DNA from: Paenibacillus sp. PK3_47
Lineage (GTDB): Bacteria; Bacillota; Bacilli; Paenibacillales; Paenibacillaceae
Assembly: GCF_023520895.1 (NCBI RefSeq)
Contig: NZ_CP026029.1
Location: 3,720,001-3,784,000 of the forward strand
Length of the DNA: 64,000 nucleotides
Direction of reading: 5' to 3'
The position numbers were made by a program, and so were the translations under genes. Below are positions 53,445 through 61,583 of the stretch, piece by piece; position 1 is the stretch's first letter, and the number at the start of each line of letters is the position of its first letter. The notes under the pieces are model-generated. The model made no database searches and was not told the DNA's origin. It saw only the letters and a list, made by a program, of their open reading frames with translations.

Positions 53445-54416
53445 TCAGGTCTCAATCAGCAGCAGAATAATCGAAGACAGCGACAGGCACACGCTAGCCA
53501 GGTAGAGCACGGCAACAACCTGCTTCTGGTTGAGTCCGGCTTTGAGCAGGCGGTAATGCACCTGTGTGGCATCGGCCTGGTAGATAGACTTGCCTTGAAG
53601 AAATCTTTTGACAACAACAAAGATGTTATCGAAGATCGGTACACCAAGCGCCAGAATCGGGATGAACAGCGACAGCACGGTTGCCTGCTTGAACGCCCCG
53701 TCGAGGGCGATTACCGCCAGGATAAAGCCGAGAAAGGTTGCGCCGGCGTCGCCCATGAATATTTTGGCCGGAGCTTTATTGTACCGCAGATAGGCAAGCG
53801 TCACGCCGACAAGAGAGATTGCCATGATGGCTGACATGGACTGTCCTTTGGCCAAAGCGACAATGAACAGGGTAACGGCTGAAATTGCGGTAAGCCCCCC
53901 GGCCAGCCCGTCCATGCCGTCGGAGAAGTTAATCACGGTTGTGACGCCGAAGATCCAGATAATCGTCAGCAGGAACTGCAGAATGACCGGCAGGGACACA
54001 TAATCCCCGGAAAAGGGATTGATGAAGCCTGTAAACGCATTGCCGGACAGAAAGACGAGGATCGCAGCGGTAATCTGCACAATGAATTTCGGCAGCGCCG
54101 GGAAATCCTTGCCTTTGGTTTTGTACCAGTCATCGATTGTACCTATAGTGAGCAGAAGCACGCCTCCGATGAACAGGGCCAGCGTCTCCAGCGAGAAATC
54201 ACGGGCAAACAGCAGATATGTAATGAAAAATCCGAGAAAGATGGCGTAGCTGGCTGTCAGCGGGATGGGATTCCTATGTATTTTGCGCTCGACATCCTGG
54301 CGGGGCTTGTCCACAAAATCAAGCCGGAAAGCGAGCCTGCCAAGTGGAGGAATCAGCAAATAGACGATTATAAACGACACCAGAAACGATAAAACGTATA
54401 AAATGACAATCACCAC
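53445..54416 (-). CDS. tagO: Undecaprenyl-phosphate GlcNAc-1-phosphate transferase (WecA/TagO)
   Basis: 323 residues with about ten membrane helices. First step of wall teichoic acid or secondary cell wall polymer synthesis: GlcNAc-1-P to undecaprenyl phosphate. Catalytic segments GTIDDWYKTKG, NFSDGMDGLAGG and KIFMGDAGATFLGF are intact. The start appears to be GTG at 54416 (or GTG 54413) with a weak ribosome site. Its product is the acceptor for TagA/WecG-type enzymes such as the one at 1501-2253. A group II intron lies immediately past the stop, in antisense, between the gene and its terminator. Confidence 0.93.
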   Translation of the reverse strand: MVIVILYVLSFLVSFIIVYLLIPPLGRLAFRLDFVDKPRQDVERKIHRNPIPLTASYAIFLGFFITYLLFARDFSLETLALFIGGVLLLTIGTIDDWYKTKGKDFPALPKFIVQITAAILVFLSGNAFTGFINPFSGDYVSLPVILQFLLTIIWIFGVTTVINFSDGMDGLAGGLTAISAVTLFIVALAKGQSMSAIMAISLVGVTLAYLRYNKAPAKIFMGDAGATFLGFILAVIALDGAFKQATVLSLFIPILALGVPIFDNIFVVVKRFLQGKSIYQADATQVHYRLLKAGLNQKQVVAVLYLASVCLSLSSIILLLIET

Positions 54417-54498
54417 CGTTGATTATTTTGAGCAAACCTGTCTAAATTATAACGCAGAAGGATACCTATTGTCGACGAGACGCAAAATGGAGGGAATT

Positions 54499-55182
54499 AT
54501 GAAATACGAGGTTATTTTGTTTGATGCGGACGATACGCTGTTTGATTACGGTATGGCTGAAGGGCAGGCTTTTTACAATGTATTTGCCCATTTCGGGCTG
54601 CCTACGGGGGCTGAGGAGTACGGGGCGAGCTACAAGGAGATTAATCAGGCTTTGTGGAGTGACCTGGAGCAGGGAAAAATTACTTCCGCCGCGCTGCGGG
54701 TGGAGCGGTTTAACCGTCTGTTCGCACGCCACCAGCTGGAGTACAGCCCTGAGGAATTCAGCGAAGCTTACTTGCGTTTTTTGGGAGAAGGGACGTATCT
54801 GATTCAAGGGGCGGCAGAGCTGTGCGGGCAGCTTACCGGCTGCAGGCTGGCGATCATTACGAACGGGATCAAGGATGTGCAGCTGTCCAGAATCCAGGGC
54901 TCGCCGCTCTGTAACACTTTTGAACAGATTATTATTTCCGAGGAAGCGGGCAGCCAGAAGCCGGAGGCTAAGATTTTTGAGTATGCGTTCCGGAAGCTGG
55001 GGATTGAGGATAAGAGCAAGGTGCTGATCGTCGGCGACTCGCTGACCTCGGATATCCGGGGCGGGATCAACTTCGGCATAGATACGTGCTGGTTCAACCC
55101 GCTGGGTAAAAAGAATGAATCCGGGCTCCAACCGACCTATGAAATCCGTGAATTGTCTGCGCTGCTGGAGATTGTCCGTTAA
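54499..55182 (+). CDS. HAD-family noncanonical pyrimidine nucleotidase (YjjG-like)
   Basis: 227 residues from ATG 54499 behind GGAGGG. HAD motifs: LFDADDTLFDYG (nucleophile and general-acid Asp), IITNG (motif II), QKPEAKIFEYA (Lys) and VGDSLTSDIRGG (acidic pair). The alpha-helical cap of subfamily I and the overall pattern match YjjG, which dephosphorylates damaged or unusual pyrimidine nucleotides. Divergent from tagO. Confidence 0.88.
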   Translation: MKYEVILFDADDTLFDYGMAEGQAFYNVFAHFGLPTGAEEYGASYKEINQALWSDLEQGKITSAALRVERFNRLFARHQLEYSPEEFSEAYLRFLGEGTYLIQGAAELCGQLTGCRLAIITNGIKDVQLSRIQGSPLCNTFEQIIISEEAGSQKPEAKIFEYAFRKLGIEDKSKVLIVGDSLTSDIRGGINFGIDTCWFNPLGKKNESGLQPTYEIRELSALLEIVR

Positions 55183-55316
55183 AAGCATTCCCGGTGCAGC
55201 CATGTCCATTATGTGTGATTTTGGCAATTTGCGAGTTGAACACCTCACTCCGTGTTAAATATATTAAGACGCTGTGTTCATGTTAACAACATCATAATAT
55301 ACGGGAGAGGATTACG

Positions 55317-56003
55317 ATGAACAAAAAATGGCTTATTGCCGCCATAGCGGCAGGCATGACTGTAACCGGCTCGGCCGGTGTGTATGCGGGTGCGAAGCTG
55401 GATGAGATCAAGGCGTATTTGAACCGCAGCATCGGCGTGGTGGTGGATGGAAATCCCTACTGGCTGAGGGACGGTAACGGTAAAACCTTATCTCCAATCA
55501 CTTACCAGGGCCTGACGTATCTGCCGGTGCGCTCCATCGCGGATGCCCTGGATGTGCCTATCACCTATGATGCTGCAAATTATAAGGTGCGGATTGGTAC
55601 TGGGGCTGATTCGGTATCCACACCGGGTGATTCGGGCAGTAATACAGGCGGTAATTCAAGTACCCCTGCTCCCGTGGAAACGACAATACGGCCGGTAAAT
55701 TTGCCTAAGGACTTCCCGATTCCGGCAGATGCGGTGATTGCGACTACGCTGGATACAGATGCTAACGGTGTGAAAAAAGCGGCTTTCTCCTATTCTACCC
55801 AGGAATCGCTGGAAACGATGGGGTTTGTGTACAATGAGTATGCGAGGATTAAACGGCTGGATAATGCATCCCAGGCCGTCAGCTCTACAACTGTAAAAAT
55901 CAGCGGCAGACTTGGCGGCACCAGTCCGGTGTCCATAACAGGCAAGCCTTCAACGGCCCGGCCGGGCTTCAACATCTTCACAGTAACCTGGTCGGAGAGC
56001 TAA
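55317..56003 (+). CDS. Exported stalk-domain (copper amine oxidase N-like) protein
   Basis: 228 residues with a signal peptide (about 1-24, VTGSAGVYA). A single stalk domain (about 35-100, LTYLPVRSIADALDVPITYDAANYKVRIG) is followed by a Gly/Ser/Asn/Thr linker and a C-terminal beta-rich domain of about 100 residues (PVNLPKDFPIPADAVIATTLD onward). Such proteins are abundant on Paenibacillus cells; no function is assigned. GGGAGAGG precedes the ATG. Monocistronic, ending at the terminator at 56021. Confidence 0.82.
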   Translation: MNKKWLIAAIAAGMTVTGSAGVYAGAKLDEIKAYLNRSIGVVVDGNPYWLRDGNGKTLSPITYQGLTYLPVRSIADALDVPITYDAANYKVRIGTGADSVSTPGDSGSNTGGNSSTPAPVETTIRPVNLPKDFPIPADAVIATTLDTDANGVKKAAFSYSTQESLETMGFVYNEYARIKRLDNASQAVSSTTVKISGRLGGTSPVSITGKPSTARPGFNIFTVTWSES

Positions 56004-56020
56004 AGAACCCTCTGTATGCC

Positions 56021-56060
56021 AAAAGACTCCAGGCGCTTCCATATGCGCCTGGAGTCTTTT
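56021..56060. terminator. Bidirectional terminator
   Basis: Perfect 16-bp stem (AAAAGACTCCAGGCGC with GCGCCTGGAGTCTTTT, 8-nt loop) between the stalk-protein gene and the convergent dioxygenase gene. Its A and T ends serve both strands. Confidence 0.93.
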
Positions 56061-56079
56061 AGGTTCTTGCCGGTGCTGA

Positions 56080-57057
56080 TTATTGCCGGGTATCCAGCGG
56101 CTTGAGGTGAGCTTCAATCTGTGCGCGCTTTGATTCGAGGAACGGCGGCAGGGCAAGCGATTCGCCGAGATGCGCAAGCGGTTCGTCTGTAGCAAAGCCC
56201 GGCCCGTCAGTAGCCAGCTCGAACAAAATGCCGTTCGGCTCACGGAAATAGAGGGAACGGAAGTAGAACCGGTCAACGAACCCGGAGTTCGGCAGCTGTG
56301 CGGAGCGGATGTGCTCGACCCACTGCTTCAGCTCCTCTTCGTTATCCACCCGGAAGGCTACATGATGGACGCCGCCGCGTCCAAGGCGCTGCCCCGGGAG
56401 ATCTGTGCGCTCTTCCAGATGCACCTCCGCACCGGAACCGCCTTCTCCGGTTTCAAATACGATGACATCCGGCTGACCGGGGGTCAGGGAAGGATAGGTG
56501 CTCTTGCGGCTGAAGCCGAGGACCTTCTCCAGCACCAGCGCGGTGTGCTCTGACGCTTCAACAGTCAGATGCGCGGGACCGAGGCCGGTAATGCCGTATT
56601 CCTGCGGAACCGGGCTTTTGGCCCAGGGACGGCCTGCGGCCACGCCCTCATTGTGCTCGTCTGATACGAGAATGAACCGCTGCCCTTCATGGTCGCGGAA
56701 TGCCAGGGTAAGACGCCCGCCGCGGCTTACAATTTCATCGTGCTCAACGCTCAGGCTGCTGAACCGCTGTTTCCAGTAATCCAGTGATTTGTCATCCGGA
56801 ACGCGCAGGGAGAGTGCGGAAATGCTGTTGTTGCCGTCACGGTTGCGCCCTGCATTCGGAAGCTCGAAGAAGGTCAGCTCAGTCCCCGGATTGCCAACCT
56901 CATCACCGTAGAATAAATGGTAGACCGAGATATCGTCCTGGTTGACTGTTTTTTTAATCAGGCGCAGGCCGAGCACTTCGGTATAGAATCTGAAATTTTC
57001 CGGCGCCTTGGCGGTAATTGCGGATACGTGGTGAAGCCCTTTTAATGTTAAACTCAT
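56080..57057 (-). CDS. Ring-cleaving extradiol dioxygenase (VOC fold, MhqO-like)
   Basis: 325 residues from ATG 57057 behind CCAGGAGGAACC; the longer frame to 57099 lacks a ribosome site. Two tandem VOC modules: LKGLHHVSAITAKAPENFRFY at the start (first metal His), GLGPAHLTVEA, GGVHHVAFRV (second His) and NGILFELATDGPGF (metal Glu). Close in type to MhqO/MhqA, hydroquinone dioxygenases induced by quinone stress in Bacillus. No MarR regulator (MhqR) is adjacent. Confidence 0.88.
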   Translation of the reverse strand: MSLTLKGLHHVSAITAKAPENFRFYTEVLGLRLIKKTVNQDDISVYHLFYGDEVGNPGTELTFFELPNAGRNRDGNNSISALSLRVPDDKSLDYWKQRFSSLSVEHDEIVSRGGRLTLAFRDHEGQRFILVSDEHNEGVAAGRPWAKSPVPQEYGITGLGPAHLTVEASEHTALVLEKVLGFSRKSTYPSLTPGQPDVIVFETGEGGSGAEVHLEERTDLPGQRLGRGGVHHVAFRVDNEEELKQWVEHIRSAQLPNSGFVDRFYFRSLYFREPNGILFELATDGPGFATDEPLAHLGESLALPPFLESKRAQIEAHLKPLDTRQ

Positions 57058-57220
57058 GGTAGGTTCCTCCTGGAAATGTGGGTTTGTGTTACAAATCATG
57101 TATGTTGAAGAGGGATACGGTAAATATAATTCATGAGTAAATTTAAGTTACTATAATTTTAATAGTGAAGTGCGTATTTTGCAAGCAGGGATTTAATTAT
57201 TATGGATGGGGGACAAAACT

Positions 57221-58042
57221 GTGATACATACTGCAGAAAGTTTAAAGGAGCAGCTGGCGGAAATGGGAATTGACCCGCGGGGGACGTTACTGGTCCATTC
57301 CTCTTTAAAAAGCATCGGCGAAGTGCAGGGCGGTGCGGATACGGTGCTGGATGTGCTGGCGGACTATATGAAGGACGGACTGCTGGTGCTGCCCACGCAT
57401 ACCTGGTCCTATATTAACGCTGAGAACCCGCGGTTTTCCGTATTGGAGTCGCCTTCCTGTGTCGGCATCCTGCCGGAGCTGTTCCGCAGGCGTGAAGGGG
57501 TGATCCGCTCCTGGCATCCGACCCATTCCGTGGCCGCTCTGGGCACAGATGCCGGGGACTTTACCGCCGGAGATGAACGCTGGGACACACCCTGTGCACG
57601 GGGATCAGTGTATGGAAAGCTGCTTGACCGCAAAGCGGACATTATGCTGCTCGGTGTGGATCTGCGGCGCAATACCTTTATTCACGGCATAGAAGAATGG
57701 GTGGATATTCCCGGCAGAATGACGGATGATCATGAACAGCTCTACACCGTGACTCCAGCAGGAGAGGAAATTTCCGTGCCTTCGCGGAGGCATTGCGGGC
57801 TGTCATGGTCGCAGCATTTTTGGAAGGTGGAACAGGTGCTTGAGGACGGGGGGGCCTTGAGAAGAGGAAGCTTCGGAGATGCGGCTGTGATGATCTGCGG
57901 CACTGGGGAAACGACGGAGATCATAAGCAGGATGCTGGCGGATAACCCGGATCTGTTCTCGGATAACGAACCGCTGACAGGCGAAGCTGTACCTGAGCCG
58001 CTGCCGCCGACATCGCGGGAGAAGCCGGAGTATGGCCGGTAA
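57221..58042 (+). CDS. AAC(3)-family N-acetyltransferase (YokD-like)
   Basis: 273 residues from GTG 57221, about 8 nt after GGGGG; ATG 57206 is in frame but has no ribosome site. Family features: LLVHSSLKSIGEVQGGADTVLDVL, LPTHTWSYIN, the catalytic-His segment SWHPTHSVAALG, and LLGVDLRRNTFIHGIEE. Members acetylate the 3-amino group of aminoglycosides using acetyl-CoA, but chromosomal homologues such as YokD often give little resistance, so the role here is open. Confidence 0.88.
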   Translation: MIHTAESLKEQLAEMGIDPRGTLLVHSSLKSIGEVQGGADTVLDVLADYMKDGLLVLPTHTWSYINAENPRFSVLESPSCVGILPELFRRREGVIRSWHPTHSVAALGTDAGDFTAGDERWDTPCARGSVYGKLLDRKADIMLLGVDLRRNTFIHGIEEWVDIPGRMTDDHEQLYTVTPAGEEISVPSRRHCGLSWSQHFWKVEQVLEDGGALRRGSFGDAAVMICGTGETTEIISRMLADNPDLFSDNEPLTGEAVPEPLPPTSREKPEYGR

Positions 58043-58165
58043 GGACGGGTTTTGGCGGGAAAAGTGATGTAGGTACTGGAAATTTAAGGTTGACACTGTC
58101 TGGAAAGACATGGTAAGCTGGCAACAAATTTAAGGACCGGATTAGGTCAAGGGGGTGCAGGAGCA

Positions 58166-58312
58166 ATGATGACGCTAAATCGCTATGAACAGAATCAGTA
58201 TCCGGACCGGAGCAGTGAGATACTTTCTGCCGATTTGCCGAGATTTGCTGCCTGTGAAGACGAGACTAATAGGATACGCAGCTCCCCCTTGCCCCAGGGT
58301 GTTCAGGTATAA
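58166..58312 (+). CDS. Small ORF (48 residues), possible leader peptide
   Basis: ATG 58166 or 58169 follows GGGGGTGCAGGAG and reads to TAA at 58310. The product is hydrophilic and begins MMTLNRYEQNQYPDR. It is followed 32 nt later by a hairpin with a T-run. No family recognised. Its layout (strong ribosome site, short frame, terminator) matches the small ORF at 44861. Confidence 0.35.
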   Translation: MMTLNRYEQNQYPDRSSEILSADLPRFAACEDETNRIRSSPLPQGVQV

Positions 58313-58343
58313 CCTGCACCTGGAGTTTCAGGTATTGGGAATG

Positions 58344-58370
58344 AAGGCTGCGTACACCGCAGCTTTTTTG
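58344..58370 (+). terminator. Terminator after the 48-residue ORF
   Basis: GCTGCG (58347-58352) pairs with CGCAGC (58358-58363) around a 5-nt loop and is followed by six T. Confidence 0.75.
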
Positions 58371-58472
58371 TTTGGTCTTTTGGACCGGGGAAGAAGGCTG
58401 GGGGCGCAGCCTTTTTTTATTGTCTTTGCATTGGGCTGAAGTGTGCTGATGCGGCGGCGGGAGAGCGGAAAT

Positions 58473-59176
58473 GAGAGGTGAAAATACCTTTGAATTCGGC
58501 AGAAGTGGCGGAAACGCGAGAATGAGAGGTAAAAGTACCTTTGATTTCGGCAGAAGTGACGGAAATGCGTAAATGAGAGGTAAAAGTATCTTTGAATCCG
58601 GCAGAAGTGGCGGTAACGCGGGAATGAGAGGTAAAAGTACCTTTGATTTCGGCAGAAGTGGCTGGAATGCGTAAATGAGAGGTAAAAGTACCTTTGATTT
58701 CGGCAGAATTGGCTGGAATGCGTAAATGAGAGGTAAAAGTACCTTTGATTTCGGCAGAAGTGGCGGAAACACGGGAATGAGAGGTAAAAGTACCTTTGAT
58801 TTCGGCAGAAGTGGCGGAAACGCGTAATTGAGAGGTAAAAGTACCTTTGAATCCGGAAGAAGTGGCGGTAACGCGTAAATGAGAGGTAAAAGTACCTTTG
58901 ATTTCGGCAGAAGTGACGGTAACGCGTAAATGAGAGGTAAAAGTACCTATGAATTCGGCAGAAGTGGCGGAAATGGGGGAATGAGAGGTAAAAGTACCTT
59001 TGATTTCGGCAGAAGTGGCGGAAATGGGGGAATGAGAGGTAAAAATACCTTTGAATTCGGCAGAAGTGGCGGAAACGCGTAAATGAGAGGTAAAAGTACC
59101 TTTGAATCCGGCAGAAGTGGCGGTAACGCGTAAATGAGAGGTAAAAGTACCTTTGATTTCGGTAGAAGCAGCTGAA
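58473..59176. repeat. Tandem array of fourteen 51-bp repeats
   Basis: GAGAGGTAAAAGTACCTTTG-type units begin at 58473, 58524, 58575 and so on to 59136, every 51 bp without a single length change. Each unit has a conserved part of about 36 bp holding a small dyad (AGGTA-aaag-TACCT) and CGGCAGAAGTGGC, then a more variable 12-15 bp tail (GGAAACGCGTAAAT and relatives). Because 51 is a multiple of three, the minus strand stays open and spells a hydrophobic 17-residue repeat, probably by chance. It ends 35 nt before the ORF at 59211. No promoter or Cas gene is near. Confidence 0.95.
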
Positions 59177-59210
59177 GAGCAGATGAAATTAAACGGGAGG
59201 AGAGAGAATC

Positions 59211-59525
59211 ATGAAGACAAATTTCAGCAGATATGAGCTGTGGAGCGCGCAAAATGGGAGAGTCGAGCGGGATGAACGGAATGAGCGGGATGAGCGTAAT
59301 CTAACCCCCGGGACCGATATATCCATTCGGTTTGAGCAATATCCCATCAGTGGGCAATATTTCGGGGATAAGCTGAATATCCCTAACGAGCACGACACAT
59401 GTATATCCGGCCGTCTTCATGATCCTCCTCCCCCTTCCGTAAGACGGAGGGATAGGCGTCTCATGGACTGCAGCGCATTTGCGCTGCAGCAGGAGCACCT
59501 GAGCTTAAGCACATCCATGCTATAG
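59211..59525 (+). CDS. Hypothetical ORF (104 residues) upstream of rtcB
   Basis: ATG 59211 follows GGGAGGAGAGAG, a strong ribosome site. The N-terminal part MKTNFSRYELWSAQNG runs into a charged repeat (ERDERNERDERN) and the C-terminal third is Pro/Arg-rich and looks non-coding. The true product may be short, or the transcript may be a leader. It lies between the 51-bp array and rtcB. I recognise no family. Confidence 0.3.
   Translation: MKTNFSRYELWSAQNGRVERDERNERDERNLTPGTDISIRFEQYPISGQYFGDKLNIPNEHDTCISGRLHDPPPPSVRRRDRRLMDCSAFALQQEHLSLSTSML
59468..59489. other. Perfect hairpin in the rtcB leader region
   Basis: CTGCAGCGC-ATTT-GCGCTGCAG, a 9-bp stem without mismatch, 168 nt upstream of the rtcB start. 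Next to it, GGAGCACCTG (59492-59501) and CAGGTGCCCC can also pair, so the stretch from 59460 to 59550 may be a structured leader. There is no T-run. Confidence 0.5.
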
Positions 59526-59657
59526 CAGCAGGTGCCCCGGGAATCGGGCTGCCGGATCACGTGTACTCTCTGCTTGCCGCTGTACAGGCGCGGACAGGGG
59601 GCAGACGTGACCCGGCAGCTTTTTATTTTTCATAACAGAAACAGGAGGAGAAACCTA

Positions 59658-61076
59658 ATGAATCGTAACAGCAAATTTCACGGAGCCAATCATTATGAGC
59701 TGGAGCTTCCACACGGGGCGCTGCATGTGTTCGCGAATGAGGAGATTTATGAGTCTTTTGAAGACAAAGTGTTTGAAATGGCCGATAATAATTTGCGCAT
59801 TCCCCGTAACAAATATATGGGCTACACACCGGATGCGCATGTCGGCGTAGGAACCTGCATCGGGACCACGGCTGTGTGGAACATGAAGGACGGAATGGTC
59901 TCCCCATCGATCGTCGGTGTCGATATCGGCTGCGGGATGCGGGTGCACACGACACCGCTGCACAAGTCGGATCTGCAGGATAAATCAGTCCGCCGTAAGC
60001 TGATCGAAGCAATCGAAAAATATGTGCCGACGAACGAGCGGATCAATACCAATTATGCGGACATCGATATCATGGAGGTTGTGCGCGGCGGGCTGAACGG
60101 GCTGCCGGAGAAATACATTCCTTCGCCGCAGTGGATCACGCATGTCGAGGAGAGCAATTTCCGCTATGACCATGCCGCGCTCGAAGCACTGCCGCCCAAA
60201 ATTCGCAAAAATGCCCACGGACAGCTCGGAACACTTGGCAGCGGTAATCACTTCTGCGAGATACAGTACCTGGAGATTGCTGAGGAACAACGTGAGCTTG
60301 CCGCACGCTGGGGATTGTTCGACGGCGGGGTTGTCGTGATGATCCACTCGGGTTCTCGGGCCTGGGGGGCGATGGTCGGCCGGGAACACACGAAGGTCAT
60401 TAAGGAAGCAATGCATCTCTGGGGTGTAAGCAATCCGGATCCTAACCTGAATTACGCGCCGATCGCCAGCCGTGAAGGGCAGACTTACTTGAATCTGATG
60501 TATTCCGCACTTAATTTCGCCGTGACTAACCGGCACATGATTGCGTTCGGGGTGCAGGAAGCTTTCCGTGAGCTGTACGGGCCGCAGTTTGAAATGCCGG
60601 TGCTGTATGACCTGATGCATAACTATGCGTTAAAAGAATTCCACCGCGGCCAGCCGATGCTGGTGCACCGTAAGGGAGCTACGCGGGCGCTGCCGCCGGG
60701 GCATTTTCTCAATACACCGGTGTATAAGGAAACAGGCCATCCGGCGCTGATCCCCGGCTCCATGGGAACCTCCTCATACATCATGCTGGGCCGCGAGCAG
60801 GGGATGAAGAACTTTTATTCCATCTGCCACGGCGCCGGACGGCTGCGTTCCCGGAGAGCTACACGGCTTGCAGTAACAGTGGATGAATTCAGCCAGTCGC
60901 TGCGCGTAGGCACGGACGATGAGATCATCGTCAACCACCGCTCCCTGGAGACGATTCTGGATGAATGTCCGCAGGCGTATAAGGACGTGGATCAGATTAT
61001 CGACAGCATCACTGGAGCGGGGCTTGCCGATGTGGTGGCCAAATGCAAACCGATGGCAGTGATCAAAGGAATTTAA
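59658..61076 (+). CDS. rtcB: RNA-splicing ligase RtcB
   Basis: 472 residues from ATG 59658, 8 nt after AGGAGGAG; the frame from 59532 reads through non-coding sequence. Joins RNA 2',3'-cyclic phosphate or 3'-phosphate to 5'-OH ends using GTP and Mn2+. Metal and catalytic motifs: VGVDIGCGMRV (Cys ligand), LGTLGSGNHFCEIQ, MIHSGSRAWG, and the guanylated His in ICHGAGRLRSRRAT. No archease gene lies beside it. The region downstream holds a tRNA-like RNA and then a slipin gene. Confidence 0.97.
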   Translation: MNRNSKFHGANHYELELPHGALHVFANEEIYESFEDKVFEMADNNLRIPRNKYMGYTPDAHVGVGTCIGTTAVWNMKDGMVSPSIVGVDIGCGMRVHTTPLHKSDLQDKSVRRKLIEAIEKYVPTNERINTNYADIDIMEVVRGGLNGLPEKYIPSPQWITHVEESNFRYDHAALEALPPKIRKNAHGQLGTLGSGNHFCEIQYLEIAEEQRELAARWGLFDGGVVVMIHSGSRAWGAMVGREHTKVIKEAMHLWGVSNPDPNLNYAPIASREGQTYLNLMYSALNFAVTNRHMIAFGVQEAFRELYGPQFEMPVLYDLMHNYALKEFHRGQPMLVHRKGATRALPPGHFLNTPVYKETGHPALIPGSMGTSSYIMLGREQGMKNFYSICHGAGRLRSRRATRLAVTVDEFSQSLRVGTDDEIIVNHRSLETILDECPQAYKDVDQIIDSITGAGLADVVAKCKPMAVIKGI

Positions 61077-61193
61077 CTTTATTAATCTAGGATTTCCCAG
61101 TTATAATAGATTCGGGTAATTAGCCAATCTGTCTGTGAAGCGAGGATTTCTGAATGATCCCGCAGTGCCATCCATCCTATGGAAGGGTATGCT

Positions 61194-61341
61194 GCAGCAG
61201 ATCCGGCATTTATCCGCCAATTCGGGGTTCGAATCCCCATCGCCTGTGACGCGACTCTGGTAGAAAAATGCGCAATAGCAAACTGTAAAGACCTTGGCGG
61301 AGATTCCGGCCTGGCCTCCGGCCGGGCACCGGAGGTGCTGC
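61194..61341 (+). ncRNA. Candidate YrlA-type Y RNA (circularly permuted tRNA-like module)
   Basis: The core 61213-61301 is closed by TCCGCCAA pairing with TTGGCGGA (8 bp). Inside, in order: a T arm with consensus loop (GGGG, TTCGAAT, CCCC at 61224-61238); a stem capped by a 7-nt loop (TCGC, CTGTGAC, GCGA at 61240-61254) where an acceptor stem would end in CCA; then a D-arm-like stretch with CTGGTAG (61257-61263). This order is that of a tRNA opened at the anticodon stem, the fold reported for YrlA RNAs, which lack a free CCA end. GCAGCA (61194-61199) and TGCTGC (61336-61341) may extend the outer stem. TATAAT at 61102-61107 may be its promoter. I found no clear Ro60-binding motif. Confidence 0.6.
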
Positions 61342-61583
61342 CTTGCAGCCGGGCGGATACCGGAGAATAAGAGAGCGTACGGAGCGCAAAACATGTTCGG
61401 GTGTACCTGGAACAGGCTGCAGTTTAACCTGAACCGGCCATCCTGGAATGTCCGGCTGCTCCTGCGTACCCCTTCTCCTTAAGACCGGCTCCGCAATACT
61501 GCCGGAGGAATCTCTGCTGCCGGGGTTGACCATCAGAAGAACTGCCTGCAGTCATACAATCAGGGCGGGTTCAGGAGGATAGT

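Noticed and set aside
58473..59176. CRISPR array
   Set aside because: The whole 51-bp unit is repeated, including the variable tail, which only drifts by a few bases. There are no unique spacers and no cas genes.
58266..59252. Hydrophobic repetitive ORFs on the minus strand (LLPKSKVLLPLI type)
   Set aside because: They arise because the 51-bp unit is a multiple of three and lacks a stop in that frame. There is no good ribosome site, and they are split by stops.
61213..61301. Ordinary tRNA gene
   Set aside because: The T arm comes first after the closing stem and no acceptor strand follows it in the normal place. The order fits only a permuted, YrlA-like fold.
61179..61370. 63-residue ORF over the tRNA-like region
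   Set aside because: It has no ribosome site and its composition follows the RNA hairpins; the paired structure explains the sequence better.
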